Source: Bacillota bacterium (GTDB taxonomy: Bacteria; Bacillota; Sulfobacillia; Sulfobacillales; JAIMBI01). Taken from it: a stretch of DNA of 46,382 bases. Numbering within the stretch: the stretch's first letter is position 1; each line of letters starts with the position of its first letter. Made by a program: the position numbers and the translations under genes. Of the stretch, positions 1-8,817 are shown piece after piece. The stretch lies in assembly GCA_021846505.1 (NCBI GenBank), contig JAJZWV010000026.1, positions 1 through 46,382 on the forward strand. Reading direction: 5' to 3'. The notes under the pieces were generated by a model. The model had not been told where the DNA came from, did no database searches, and saw only the letters and a list, made by a program, of their open reading frames with translations.

Positions 1-1
1 T

Positions 2-310
2 GCGGGCGTGGTAGCGGCGCCATCGGGCCGCCGGGGCTACCTGGTGGAGCCCTTCCGTGTCTGGCTCAACGCGGGCCGGTATCTGGTGAGTGCGCAGCTG
101 GCGGAAAGTCCAGCACCAGCCATCGAGGTGGGGGTCCTGGAGTGGAAGGGCGCGGCCTCCCATCGGTTTCCGATACGGACCGGATCCACGGCCCTAGTGG
201 AGTCCGTGGCGGTGCCCAAAAGCGGGTGGGTCTACGTAGGGGTCTGGGCCAGTGGCCGAGGTGCGTTCGCGGTTGGGAATCTCACCATCCACCGGGTTGC
301 CCGCGGCTAA
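2..310 (+). CDS. 3' end of an unrecognised gene (partial)
   Basis: The frame is open from the first bases of the window and ends at TAA 310, so only about 102 C-terminal residues are visible and the true start lies outside. The visible part has no obvious membrane segment. It alternates hydrophobic and polar residues in a way that suggests beta strands. I recognise no family. A GT2 glycosyltransferase follows 56 bases downstream on the same strand, so a surface or cell-envelope role is possible but unproven. Codon use is GC-rich at third positions, like the neighbours, which supports real coding. Confidence 0.55.
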   Translation, partial: AGVVAAPSGRRGYLVEPFRVWLNAGRYLVSAQLAESPAPAIEVGVLEWKGAASHRFPIRTGSTALVESVAVPKSGWVYVGVWASGRGAFAVGNLTIHRVARG

Positions 311-366
311 GTGACAAGAAGTCCGCCGCCGTCACCCGCCAGTGGGGCAGGAAAGCAGGAGGGAAC

Positions 367-1170
367 ATGCTAGACGGGAAGCGCATCGCCGTGGTTTTGC
401 CGGCCTATGAGGCGGCCCGCACCCTGACGGTCGTGGTCAATGAGCTTGGGCGGGTGTCCGTGGTGGATGACGTCGTGCTGGTGGACGATGCCAGTCCCGA
501 CGGGACGGCCGAGCTGGCCGAGTCCCTAGGCCTGTTCACGGTGCGGCACGAGCAGAACGGCGGCTACGGCGCCAACCAGAAAACCTGCTACCGGGTGGCC
601 CTGGAGCGCGGCGCGGACGTGGTGGTGATGCTGCACCCCGACCACCAATACTCCACCAAGCTGGTGACGTCTATGGCGGCCATGGTAGCGTCCGAAGAGT
701 ACGACTTGGTGCTGGCCAGCCGCATCACGGCCCAGCACAATGCGCTGTCCGGCGGAATGCCGCGCTATAAGTTTGTAGCCAACCGCGCCCTCACCGCCAT
801 TGAAAACGTGCTGCTGCAGCTGAAAATGTCGGAGTACCACTCGGGCTACCGCGCTTTTTCGCGGCGGCTTTTGGCCACCCTTCCCCTGGAGCTCAACTCC
901 AACGACTTCGTCTTTGACAATCAAATCATCGCACAGGCCCGATGGGCAGGGTTCCGGATTGGCGAAATCTCCTGCCCGACCCGGTATGACGAGGAGTCCC
1001 ACTCCATTGGGCTCAAGCGCTCCATGACCTACGGGTGGGGCGTGCTGGCCACTGCCGGACGGTATCGGATGGCCACGTGGGGATGGTGGGTCCCGCCCTA
1101 CTTGGCGCACATCCCGACGCGGGCCGGCGGGGCTGTGGCGCCGGCCGAGTCGGCGGCGGTGGGCGACTAG
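367..1170 (+). CDS. Glycosyltransferase family 2 protein
   Basis: 267 residues. The start is the ATG at 367 because AGGAGGG lies 3-9 bases upstream, although the frame is open further back. The GT-A/GT2 pattern is clear: a VVLPAYEA nucleotide-binding strand at residues 9-16, VDDASPDG at 39-46, and HPDHQY at 90-95 where the metal-binding DxD sits in this subfamily (dolichyl-phosphate-sugar-synthase-like enzymes often carry LHPDxQY). A GYRAFSR segment follows. There is no C-terminal membrane domain, so it probably acts at the inner face of the membrane, moving a sugar from a nucleotide donor to a lipid or glycan acceptor. The acceptor cannot be told from the sequence. Confidence 0.85.
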   Translation: MLDGKRIAVVLPAYEAARTLTVVVNELGRVSVVDDVVLVDDASPDGTAELAESLGLFTVRHEQNGGYGANQKTCYRVALERGADVVVMLHPDHQYSTKLVTSMAAMVASEEYDLVLASRITAQHNALSGGMPRYKFVANRALTAIENVLLQLKMSEYHSGYRAFSRRLLATLPLELNSNDFVFDNQIIAQARWAGFRIGEISCPTRYDEESHSIGLKRSMTYGWGVLATAGRYRMATWGWWVPPYLAHIPTRAGGAVAPAESAAVGD

Positions 1171-1183
1171 CGCTCACGCACCG

Positions 1184-2773
1184 TTAGGCGCGAAACCGCT
1201 CTTCACCTCCAACCCACGTGGATTGCACCCGCACCGGGGGATTGTCTCCGTCGGGAGCCCAGTCCAGCGGATTGCCATCCAGCACGGCGAAGTCCGCCCA
1301 GCGGCCTGGCTCGAGGCTCCCCACCTGTGACTCGCGCAGGCCCAGGTAGGCGGCCCAGCGCGTGTAAGCCAGAAAGGCCGCTTCGGCCCGGGCGCGGAGA
1401 GTCGGGCCCAGCGTGCGGCCGCTCTGGGTCTTGCGCTCCACGGCCACGCGCATGGACAGCAGTGGGTCCAGCGGCGTCACCGGGCAGTCGGAGTGCAGGG
1501 AAAACAGGAGGCCCAGTTCCACCGCCTCCTGCACCGGGCTGATGCGCGACCCGCGCGCCGGCCCGAGATATTGGTCGTGATGCCGGTCGCCATAGTGGTG
1601 CACGTGCCCCACGAAGAACGACGGCAGGATGCCCAGCGCCTCCATGCGCTCCAGCTGGCGCCGTGTGGCCATCTGGGCGTGCTCAATGCGGTGGCGATGC
1701 GGGTGGGGCCGGGGCGGAAGCACGGCGGCAAACGCGTCCAGGGCCACATCGATCGCGGCGTCGCCATTGCAGTGAATGAGAATCTGGCGGCCCGCCTTAT
1801 GATGCTGCTCCATGACCCGGGTGAGGGTCGGCACGTCGTACAGCAGCATCCCCGTCTCTTGTGGGCTGTCATGGTAGGGCGCCGACAGAGCACCCGTGTG
1901 CCCTTGAATGGATCCGTCGGCAAACAGCTTCACCCCGCCGGCCTGCAGCCACGGCGTGCAGTAGGGGGCGGGCACAAACGCCTCGGCGTGAGGTGCCCTC
2001 GCATAGCACACCGTGCGCACGCCCAGCACCCCGCGCGCCTCGGCGGCCTGGTAGGCCGCCCAATCCGCCTCGGTGGCTCCGGGGCGGGCCAGGCCCATGG
2101 CGGCATCGGTCATGGCGGTGGTCCCGACGGCCAGCGCGGCCTGGGACGCCTCTCCGATAAAGTGCACTTTGTCGTCCAGGGTAGGCACCGGGAGATGCCG
2201 GGACACCAAGTCCAGCGCGGGGTCCTCGCGCAGCAGGCCGGTCAGCCGGCCGTCAGGGCCGTGGGTGACGCCGGGGGTAGAAATGCCGTCCCTGAGCCCC
2301 GCCATCTCCAGTGCCAGCCGATTGGTGATGGCCAAATGGCCCGAGTTGTGGGTGATGTACACCGGGTGGGCGGGCGCTGCGGCAGTTAGCTCATCGAGGG
2401 TGGGGGGCCGGCGCTCGGCTAAGAGGCCCTCGTCGTAGTGAAACCCAATAATCCAGGTGCCGGCGGGCCTCGACGCTGCCGCCGCCCGCACGCGCGACAG
2501 AATGTCGGCCACGGTGGTGTTGGGCGGCGTGGAGCAGTCGACCAAGCGGCTCACCTGGCCCATCCACAGGAGATGGGCATGCGACTCCACAAAGCCGGGG
2601 CTCACCACCATTTCCGGAAGGTGGGTCTCCACGGTGCCCGGTCCGGCCCAGGTGGCAAAGTCATCGGGGCGGCCCGTGCCCACCACCCGGCCGCTGTCAA
2701 TCGCGAGCGCAGTAGCGGTCGAGTCGCCGGCGCCGCTCAGCACGCGGCGCGCGACGATGAGCCGCCGGCTCAC
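1184..2773 (-). CDS. YtcJ-like metal-dependent amidohydrolase
   Basis: 529 residues, amidohydrolase_3 type (TIM-barrel metal hydrolase). The first metal-binding pair is SHAHL at residues 64-68. Later come FADGSIQGHTG, IHCNGD, HRIEHAQM and LHSDCPV, which supply the other metal ligands and the catalytic Asp expected for the family. The C-terminal beta-sandwich segment (GRWADFAVLDGNPL) is typical. The start ATG overlaps the stop of the upstream symporter by four bases, so the two are translationally coupled. Family members hydrolyse amide or formamide bonds; the substrate is unknown, but the coupling suggests it is imported by the symporter. Confidence 0.88.
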   Translation of the reverse strand: MSRRLIVARRVLSGAGDSTATALAIDSGRVVGTGRPDDFATWAGPGTVETHLPEMVVSPGFVESHAHLLWMGQVSRLVDCSTPPNTTVADILSRVRAAAASRPAGTWIIGFHYDEGLLAERRPPTLDELTAAAPAHPVYITHNSGHLAITNRLALEMAGLRDGISTPGVTHGPDGRLTGLLREDPALDLVSRHLPVPTLDDKVHFIGEASQAALAVGTTAMTDAAMGLARPGATEADWAAYQAAEARGVLGVRTVCYARAPHAEAFVPAPYCTPWLQAGGVKLFADGSIQGHTGALSAPYHDSPQETGMLLYDVPTLTRVMEQHHKAGRQILIHCNGDAAIDVALDAFAAVLPPRPHPHRHRIEHAQMATRRQLERMEALGILPSFFVGHVHHYGDRHHDQYLGPARGSRISPVQEAVELGLLFSLHSDCPVTPLDPLLSMRVAVERKTQSGRTLGPTLRARAEAAFLAYTRWAAYLGLRESQVGSLEPGRWADFAVLDGNPLDWAPDGDNPPVRVQSTWVGGEERFRA

Positions 2774-4224
2774 AGGGCTTCCTCCACGGGCTCAGCACTC
2801 TGGGCGGCGACGGGCGTGAAGCTGCCCGGGCGCGCCAGCGAGACCGCTACCAGCACCGCGGCATTGATCGCGAGAGCAATCAGGCCGAGGTTCAATCCCC
2901 AGGGCAGGCTGTGGGTGAAGTACAGCGCCAGCGCCACCAAGTCGCCAACCACGAGGCCGCTGCCCACGCCCCAGGCCGAGGCACGCCGCCAAAACAGGAT
3001 GGCGATGAGGCCCGGGAAAAACTGCGTGAACCCATAGTAGGCGGTGTTGATGAGGTTCAGCATGAGGGTGGGGGCCAGCACCGTCAGCAGCACGCTGATG
3101 AGAAGATAAACGGCCACCACCACCTGCGCCCACCGCTTGACCTGAGGGTCGGTGGCGCGGGGATTAATATACGAGCGCACCAGGTTTTTGGACACCACCG
3201 CCGACACCGTCAGGCTGAGGCCGGTCAGCACCACGATGGCCGACAGCGCCGCGCCGCCGGCCAGCACACCCAGCAGCGCGGGCGGCAGGAGGTGTTGGCC
3301 AGCGGCCACCACCGCGAGGTCGGGAGTGGCTTTCAGCGAGTGAATGTGGAGTGCGGCCCAAAAGGCGGCCACGATGAGAAACGGGTACATGAGCATGTAC
3401 AGCGGCATAAACACCTGGGCCTTGGCGACCGCCCTTTCCGACTTTCCGGTAAACACGTACTGCAGGCCAAAGGGTGAGGCGTAGAAGCCGGCGGCCTGAA
3501 ACACGATGGTGGACAGCACAAACGGGGCTGCCGCAGCTGGCACCAAGATCGCGATGCCGGCGCCCGTGGTGTGGGCCTGCGCCAGCTGATGAAAGATGGG
3601 AGCGGGGGAGCCCGCGGCTGCCCAGGCGGCTACGCCCACCACCACGATGCCCGATATCATGAACACGTCCTTGACGATAGACACGGTGGCGGTGGCGCGC
3701 ATGCCTGAGAGCACGATGTACGCCAGAGCCAGCCCCGCGGCCACTGCCAGCGCGTACACCGCCGTCAGGTGGGGGTCAAAGGCATGCACCACCACTTCCA
3801 AGCCGGCAAACTGCAGCTGGCCCCAGGGGATGATGAAAATCATGCCGGAAAGGGCGGCGGTGAGGCCGAGGCCCTTGCTGCGAAAGTGCCGCTCATACAA
3901 ATCGGGTCCGGTCTCCGCGCCGTAGCGGCGCCCGCCGCGCCAGACGAGCGGGTTGATGAAGTAGCCGATGGGGTAGGCCAGGAGAATGTAGCCCATGAAC
4001 CAAACAGCGTAGGTCGCGCCGCCGGCGTAGATGCCGCCGGGGAACCCCACCAATGTGCCGATGCTGTAAATTTCACCGACGGCCAGGAAGAAAAACAGCA
4101 AGCTGACGAACGAGCGGGAGCCGACGAAAAACTCCGAGAGCGTGTCGCGGCGGCGCGTTACCCGGGCGCGCCACGCGACCACCAAGGTCATGGCGATGAT
4201 GGCCCCCAAGACAATCCCGGCCAT
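2770..4224 (-). CDS. Sodium:solute symporter (SSF family)
   Basis: 484 residues with about 13 hydrophobic segments. The N-terminal stretch (DTLSEFFVGSRS, then GEIYSIGTLVGFPGGIY) and the tyrosine/glycine-rich third helix are typical of the SSF family, in particular the monocarboxylate/pantothenate-like branch that works with a small DUF3311 partner. It uses the sodium gradient to import an organic solute, possibly an acid or amide. Its ATG directly abuts the stop of the DUF3311 gene and its stop overlaps the amidohydrolase start, so the three form one minus-strand operon. The transported substrate is inference only. Confidence 0.88.
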   Translation of the reverse strand: MAGIVLGAIIAMTLVVAWRARVTRRRDTLSEFFVGSRSFVSLLFFFLAVGEIYSIGTLVGFPGGIYAGGATYAVWFMGYILLAYPIGYFINPLVWRGGRRYGAETGPDLYERHFRSKGLGLTAALSGMIFIIPWGQLQFAGLEVVVHAFDPHLTAVYALAVAAGLALAYIVLSGMRATATVSIVKDVFMISGIVVVGVAAWAAAGSPAPIFHQLAQAHTTGAGIAILVPAAAAPFVLSTIVFQAAGFYASPFGLQYVFTGKSERAVAKAQVFMPLYMLMYPFLIVAAFWAALHIHSLKATPDLAVVAAGQHLLPPALLGVLAGGAALSAIVVLTGLSLTVSAVVSKNLVRSYINPRATDPQVKRWAQVVVAVYLLISVLLTVLAPTLMLNLINTAYYGFTQFFPGLIAILFWRRASAWGVGSGLVVGDLVALALYFTHSLPWGLNLGLIALAINAAVLVAVSLARPGSFTPVAAQSAEPVEEAL

Positions 4225-4440
4225 TTAGTGCTCGCCCCCTTCCGGCGCCTGGTAGCGGCGATCCGTCCGCCATACGATATACAGCGCCAAGGTGGTCAGC
4301 ACGAACCACAAAAACATCCAGAAATACAGGAACGGGAAGCCCAGGACTAGAGGGGTGACGCGGTTGTACCAAGGAAAGAGACCCACGATGGCAACAAAAG
4401 GCACGACCAGGCCGATGAGGACCTTCCAGGTGGAGCTCAT
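4225..4440 (-). CDS. DUF3311 small membrane protein, symporter partner
   Basis: 71 residues with two transmembrane helices and a short charged end containing WRTDRRY, the layout of DUF3311 proteins that sit directly before SSF symporters. I chose the ATG at 4440 because a GAGGAGG ribosome binding site lies just upstream on the minus strand; the frame is open to 4563 but the extension is low-complexity and has no comparable site. The stop is immediately followed by the symporter ATG. It is presumed to be a small subunit or assembly factor of that transporter. Confidence 0.8.
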   Translation of the reverse strand: MSSTWKVLIGLVVPFVAIVGLFPWYNRVTPLVLGFPFLYFWMFLWFVLTTLALYIVWRTDRRYQAPEGGEH

Positions 4441-5108
4441 GGGGTTCCTCCTCTCGCTTACGTGCGACATGGCGCCTGCGCCGCCCAGATCCGGGCGCCA
4501 GGCGCCGTGTGGGCGTGCCGGCCACTTGCCGATAGATATCCACCGGTGCGGCCGGCATGCCATGCGGGCATGTTACCAGCTTCGGGATGGCAGCGCGAAC
4601 CAGCGGGGGCGGCTAGCGCGAAGCGCCCGTCAGACCGCTGTCCCTGGAAGCGGGATGCTGGAGGGTCACTGCGCGCCGTTTGCCATCCGCGCCGGCGCGG
4701 TCGCTGGCGCGCCATATCATGAGAGAGGGGGCATCTCATGTCCCCCCGGCCGAAGAACAAGTCGACGACGTGCAATCCCTGTGGGATCGCATAGCGGCAT
4801 CTGACGGCCACGTTCCCCATCCCGGAATGGCACCGGGAACTCATTCGGCGGCGGCTGGCCGACCCGGACCCTCACCCACGGGACTCGAACCACGTTCGCG
4901 ATGGCATCAAACGGGACTTGCGCGGGCGAGCCGAGCCCCACGCATGAAGCGCGCGGCTGGCGTGGCCCCCTCGGCGCCACAGCGATAGAACTGCCACGGC
5001 TCAATCCCGCGCCCTGGATTGGCGGCTTAGGTTCCGTCGCCCTCGGCCGCGCGCGGGCGAGTCTATCCGTGAGAGCCCCTTGCCCGGCGGCAGGGATCGT
5101 GGCGCTGC
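4441..5108. other. Gene-free stretch between divergent units
   Basis: This 668-base region separates the minus-strand symporter operon from the plus-strand membrane protein gene. The frames crossing it look like GC-rich chance frames and I recognise no protein family in them. A GTTCGAGTCC string near 4881-4892 on the minus strand resembles a tRNA T-loop but has no pairing T-stem. An 18-codon frame at 4738-4794 follows a purine-rich stretch, but nothing else supports it. I could not find a convincing promoter for either side. Confidence 0.4.
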
Positions 5109-6920
5109 GTGGCGAACTTCGGACTGATGACTAAGAGTGTGGCAGGCGGGCGGACGGAGACTCGAATTGGACGGCCGCCCGCGCAGCGCCTTTCAATTAT
5201 GGCGGCACTGGCGCTAGTGTACTTGCTCGCGGCTGTGGCCCTTACTTATCCCGGGGTCCTGGCATTTGGCCACGCGGCTCTGGGGTTGCCAGAGGACCTG
5301 TATCAGAACTTGTGGAACATCCTGTGGGTCAAAGGGTGGCTGGCAGGCCGCCATGGGCTGTACTTCACGCACCTCGAGTATTATCCCACGGGCGCCAATC
5401 TCGCGTGGGAAACCTTAAGCCTCCCGGGCACCGTGATGGCCGCCCTCCTGGCCCCAGCCACTGGCTTGGCCGCCGCCTACAACACCGCCTTGCTGGCGTA
5501 TTGGGTGGCCGACGGGCTGGCCATGTATGTCTTTAGCCGCACCGTGGGCCTGCCGCGCTTAAGCGCAGGCTTGGCCGGGCTCGCGTTCATGGCCAGTCCC
5601 TACTTCGTGGGCCAGATGATGGGCCATCTTCACATGGTCGGCGCCTTCGGCGTCCCGTGGTTCCTGGCAATCTTGTGGCAGCTGTACGAACGTCCTGTGG
5701 GGTCGCCGTGGCGATACGTGGGCCTGGCCGCTGTGCTGGCGCTCACCACCTACGTGGTGCAGGATTATGCGGTGTACGCCGTGGCCGTGGGGATCATGCT
5801 GCTGTGGCTGCACCCAGCCCGGCCTTGGCGCCGCGTGATGGCCGACTGGCGGCGCTGGGTACTGGCGGTCGCCACCTATGCGGCTCTGGTGGCGCCGATG
5901 ATGTACGCCATGCTGCTGGGGCCGCTGGCTGTCCATGCGGGCGCCGTGACCCCTGTGTCCACGCCCTGGGTCGTGGATCTGGAAGGCTTGGTGCTGCCGG
6001 AGCCCTGGGGATTGTCTGTGGGGCTGGCCGTGCACTGGACCCTGGCGCCAGACCTCATGGAAGGAGGCATCTTTCCCGGCTACGTGCTGTGGGCGGCGGT
6101 CATTCTACTTCTCGTCGTCCGCAAGCGTCTGTCCCGTCGCGACCGGGTCTTGGCGGGATGGGCGGGCGTGGGAACGGGTGTGTTTGCCTTGTTGTCGCTG
6201 GGACCGGTGCTGCACGTGGGCGGCCGCATTACCACGATCCCCTTGCCCGAGCGACTGCTGGCGGCCCTGCCTGCGTGGCAGGATACCTGGCCCGAGCGGC
6301 TGGCTATGCTCACGGCCCTGTTTGGCGCTATCCTGGTTGGCGTGGCCGCCGACTGGGTGCGGGCCGAGGTCGACCGCCGGACAGCGGAGAGCCGCCCCGG
6401 CAGCGGACGGCGCATCGTGGTGGTTGGAGGGGTGCTCCTCATCGCAGCGGCGTCTTGGTCCGCTTCCTTTCCCGCCACGCGGCCGCCGGCTGTGCCCTAC
6501 GCCCACCTTGTTCGACACGCAGGGGGCACCGTGCTGTACGTGCCCGCCGTGCTGCCCGGAACGCGGCTAGGCTACGGGTCAACTGAGTACATCTATGTCG
6601 AGGCGGTGCTGGCCGTGCCCACCCCTGAAGGGTATGTGAGCCGGATTCCACTGGCGACCGTGAATCACCTGCAGAAGTCATCAGTGCTCACGTATTTGTG
6701 GGGACTGCAGTTCCGGCGCAATCATGCGGCGGCCTTCGCCCAAGCGGCCGCGGCCGAATTTCCCGGCTACCTAAAGCGCAACCACGTGGGCAGCATCGTG
6801 TTTCTCGCGCAGGGGGTCGCACGGCCCGCGCACGCGGTTGCTTGGCTGCGAGCGCACCTGGGGCGGCGCTGGCGTCTGCACAGCTATGGAGCCACACGGG
6901 TGTTCGTACATGACTCCTGA
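5109..6920 (+). CDS. Polytopic membrane protein, GT-C glycosyltransferase-like
   Basis: About 600 residues with roughly 11 membrane helices. After the first helix comes a loop with PEDLYQNLWNILWVKGW and later YYPTGANL, patterns found in large bacterial integral-membrane proteins of the GT-C superfamily type (lipid-linked sugar transferases). There is a smaller soluble C-terminal part after about residue 450. Possible starts are GTG 5109, ATG 5127 and ATG 5199; none has a strong ribosome binding site, so the start is uncertain. It probably works in surface glycan assembly, in line with other glycosyltransferases in the window, but the specific reaction is not known. Confidence 0.7.
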   Translation: MANFGLMTKSVAGGRTETRIGRPPAQRLSIMAALALVYLLAAVALTYPGVLAFGHAALGLPEDLYQNLWNILWVKGWLAGRHGLYFTHLEYYPTGANLAWETLSLPGTVMAALLAPATGLAAAYNTALLAYWVADGLAMYVFSRTVGLPRLSAGLAGLAFMASPYFVGQMMGHLHMVGAFGVPWFLAILWQLYERPVGSPWRYVGLAAVLALTTYVVQDYAVYAVAVGIMLLWLHPARPWRRVMADWRRWVLAVATYAALVAPMMYAMLLGPLAVHAGAVTPVSTPWVVDLEGLVLPEPWGLSVGLAVHWTLAPDLMEGGIFPGYVLWAAVILLLVVRKRLSRRDRVLAGWAGVGTGVFALLSLGPVLHVGGRITTIPLPERLLAALPAWQDTWPERLAMLTALFGAILVGVAADWVRAEVDRRTAESRPGSGRRIVVVGGVLLIAAASWSASFPATRPPAVPYAHLVRHAGGTVLYVPAVLPGTRLGYGSTEYIYVEAVLAVPTPEGYVSRIPLATVNHLQKSSVLTYLWGLQFRRNHAAAFAQAAAAEFPGYLKRNHVGSIVFLAQGVARPAHAVAWLRAHLGRRWRLHSYGATRVFVHDS

Positions 6921-7119
6921 GGCTCAGCGGATGCGCTCGCCAGTGGGGTGTCCAAGCGAACTGGCCCTGAGAGCGGCGCCACCCGCACAAAGCCGGCTCG
7001 AACCTCCGATGGGCGGAGGCACGAGCCAGCCGCTGCCCACCGGTTCAGGCCGCCGCTTGCCGTAGCGGGGGGAGCCTGTATGAGAGCTTCCAGGGTCGAA
7101 TGGGCGCGGGGCGGCGGTG

Positions 7120-8304
7120 TCAGTGAGAGGATTGGGACCTTGCCCCGCCTGGCACCGGGCAGACAGGCACACCTCCGTCCTGGGCTGGGTCTACCTCGCG
7201 AAATTGTTCCAGCGCCCCGACGACGCAGCCCAGCGTGGTGTCAAAAATCGGCGTCACCCACGTCTCCACGTTGCGGCGAGCGCCTGCCGCATCGGCGACC
7301 GTGACCGGCATCGCGTGCACGACCTGCTCCGCCATGCTGTGGACCAGCGGGCAAAAGCCCCGGCACAGCAGATGCCCGTCTGCATCGCGGTGGTCCAGCG
7401 GGCCTCCGGCACATCGCCGGCCCACCAGCTGCTGGGCCGGGTGGCCCAGCAAGTTTTCGGCCGCACGGTTCCAGGCCACCAGCTCCCGCCGCCGATCCAC
7501 CACGTAGCTGGGAATGGCACTGTCCGCCACCGCCTGCGCGTAGAACGCGAGTGCTGGCGAGGGGTTGGCTGCGGGGGGCGGCGACAGCGGGGTGTGCAGC
7601 CGCCGCCGCGATACCGGTCGAAGCTCTGGCGCCGGCTCCGCGAGGTAATAGCCCTGCGCGTAATCGCACCCCAGGCGCGCCACGGCTGCCAGCTCCTCTG
7701 CCGTCTCCACCCCCTCGGCCAGCAGCGCGATGCCCAGGTCATCCGTCCAGGCCCGCACAGCCCGCACCAGGGACTGCTTCTGAATGTTGTGGCCCACTCC
7801 GGCAATCAGCGCCCGGTCCAGCTTCACCAAGTCTGGCTGCAGGACCAACGCTTCGGCCATGCCGGCGTACCCCGTCCCGTAGTCGTCCATGACGATCAGA
7901 TGGCCGTGGCGCCGCCAGCGCTCCAGGGCGGTCAACAACCCGTCATCGTTCAGCACCGATCGCGCCTCGGACACCTCCACAGCCAGTGGGATTTCTCCCG
8001 CCGCGCCAGAGTCCCAGCGTTCGGGCAGGTGCGGCCACCGCCCATCGATGTTCAGGAAGACCCGATGGGTGGGGTCGGTCCACAAATCGTGGGCCGTCTC
8101 ATACGCCAAACGCTTGCAGGTTTCCTCAAGCGCTGGGGCCTGGCCTTCGGTCTCCGCCCACGCAAACAGGGCGGCCGGAGTGGCAAAGGGAGTGCCAGCG
8201 GGGCCGCGGATCAGGGATTCATACCCTGCCACCGTGTCGGTGTGCAAATCCAAGATGGGCTGCCATGCCACCCACAGCTGTGCCAGAAGATTCACCGGCG
8301 ACAT
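7120..8304 (-). CDS. EAL-domain c-di-GMP phosphodiesterase with C-terminal PAS
   Basis: 394 residues. The N-terminal EAL domain (about 1-235) keeps all residues needed for c-di-GMP hydrolysis: YESLIR (the EAL motif as ESL), FLNID, VEVSE, MDDYGTG, KLDR, EGVET and QGYYL. A PAS domain (about 260-385) follows, with a CRGFCP pair of cysteines that could bind a metal or sense redox. The order EAL then PAS is less usual than PAS first. No membrane segment is seen, so it should be cytoplasmic. It is divergent from the GGDEF protein at 8.8 kb, suggesting opposing control of the same second messenger. Confidence 0.88.
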   Translation of the reverse strand: MSPVNLLAQLWVAWQPILDLHTDTVAGYESLIRGPAGTPFATPAALFAWAETEGQAPALEETCKRLAYETAHDLWTDPTHRVFLNIDGRWPHLPERWDSGAAGEIPLAVEVSEARSVLNDDGLLTALERWRRHGHLIVMDDYGTGYAGMAEALVLQPDLVKLDRALIAGVGHNIQKQSLVRAVRAWTDDLGIALLAEGVETAEELAAVARLGCDYAQGYYLAEPAPELRPVSRRRLHTPLSPPPAANPSPALAFYAQAVADSAIPSYVVDRRRELVAWNRAAENLLGHPAQQLVGRRCAGGPLDHRDADGHLLCRGFCPLVHSMAEQVVHAMPVTVADAAGARRNVETWVTPIFDTTLGCVVGALEQFREVDPAQDGGVPVCPVPGGARSQSSH

Positions 8305-8817
8305 CGCCTCCTGTCGTGCTGCCCAGCTATTGGCGTCTTCGGCTCGACGGGGGCAATCCCTCTATTGACGGGCAACAATTTTGACGGACAATTCTTTGTG
8401 TTTTCCCGAGCCGCGCGGTATGGTGAACTGGGTCAGCGCGTGCAAGGCGCCTCTGTCCCTGATTTCCTGGGCTCGCCCCGGGGAAACGTTTCGTCAGCAC
8501 GCGCCGTCCTGTGTGCAGTCGCTGCAGGAGGTGCGTTGCTCCTCGAACTTCGAGCCTACCCTTCCCCCAGCTGACGCTCGGAAGCTTTGCAACCTGTGCG
8601 CCGTACCCGTCGAGCACGCTTGTGGGCAGGTGTGCTCTGGCCGCAGAATCGGCCCAACAGGGCGGGACTCTGAATTCGTTTGGTTCCCGGCAACCGGCAC
8701 GGATAACCCCGGCCGAATTTCTGTCACAGACCGACATTAATGGTGCAAGAAGAAACCTCCGGTGGATTCTCCAGCAACGCTTCTGGGTTTGGCGGCCAGG
8801 GAGGTGGGGTGGTGTCC
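8305..8817. other. Intergenic region between divergent c-di-GMP genes
   Basis: About 510 bases with no recognisable gene. The notable element is a pair of direct repeats near 8365-8391. I looked for a c-di-GMP (GEMM) riboswitch in the leader of the GGDEF gene and saw no convincing match. The frame of the GGDEF gene remains open from ATG 8740, so a 26-residue N-terminal extension is possible. Confidence 0.4.
8365..8391. repeat. Two 11-bp direct repeats TTGACGGRCAA, possible operator
   Basis: TTGACGGGCAA (8365-8375) and TTGACGGACAA (8381-8391) recur with a 16-base period, about 1.5 helical turns. They lie 60-90 bases upstream of the EAL gene start in the divergent region. A looser copy (TCGACGGGGGCAA) starts near 8344. 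Each copy also contains a -35-like TTGACG. They could be binding sites for a regulator of one or both c-di-GMP genes; that role is inference. Confidence 0.45.

Noticed and set aside
4738-4794. 18-codon ORF after a purine-rich stretch
   Set aside because: No conservation argument, weak spacing and no link to a neighbour.
4872-4910. tRNA-like GTTCGAGTCC on the minus strand
   Set aside because: The five bases on each side do not pair as a T-stem, and no acceptor or anticodon arm can be drawn.
8305-8740. c-di-GMP riboswitch in the GGDEF leader
   Set aside because: The conserved GEMM core blocks were looked for and not found.
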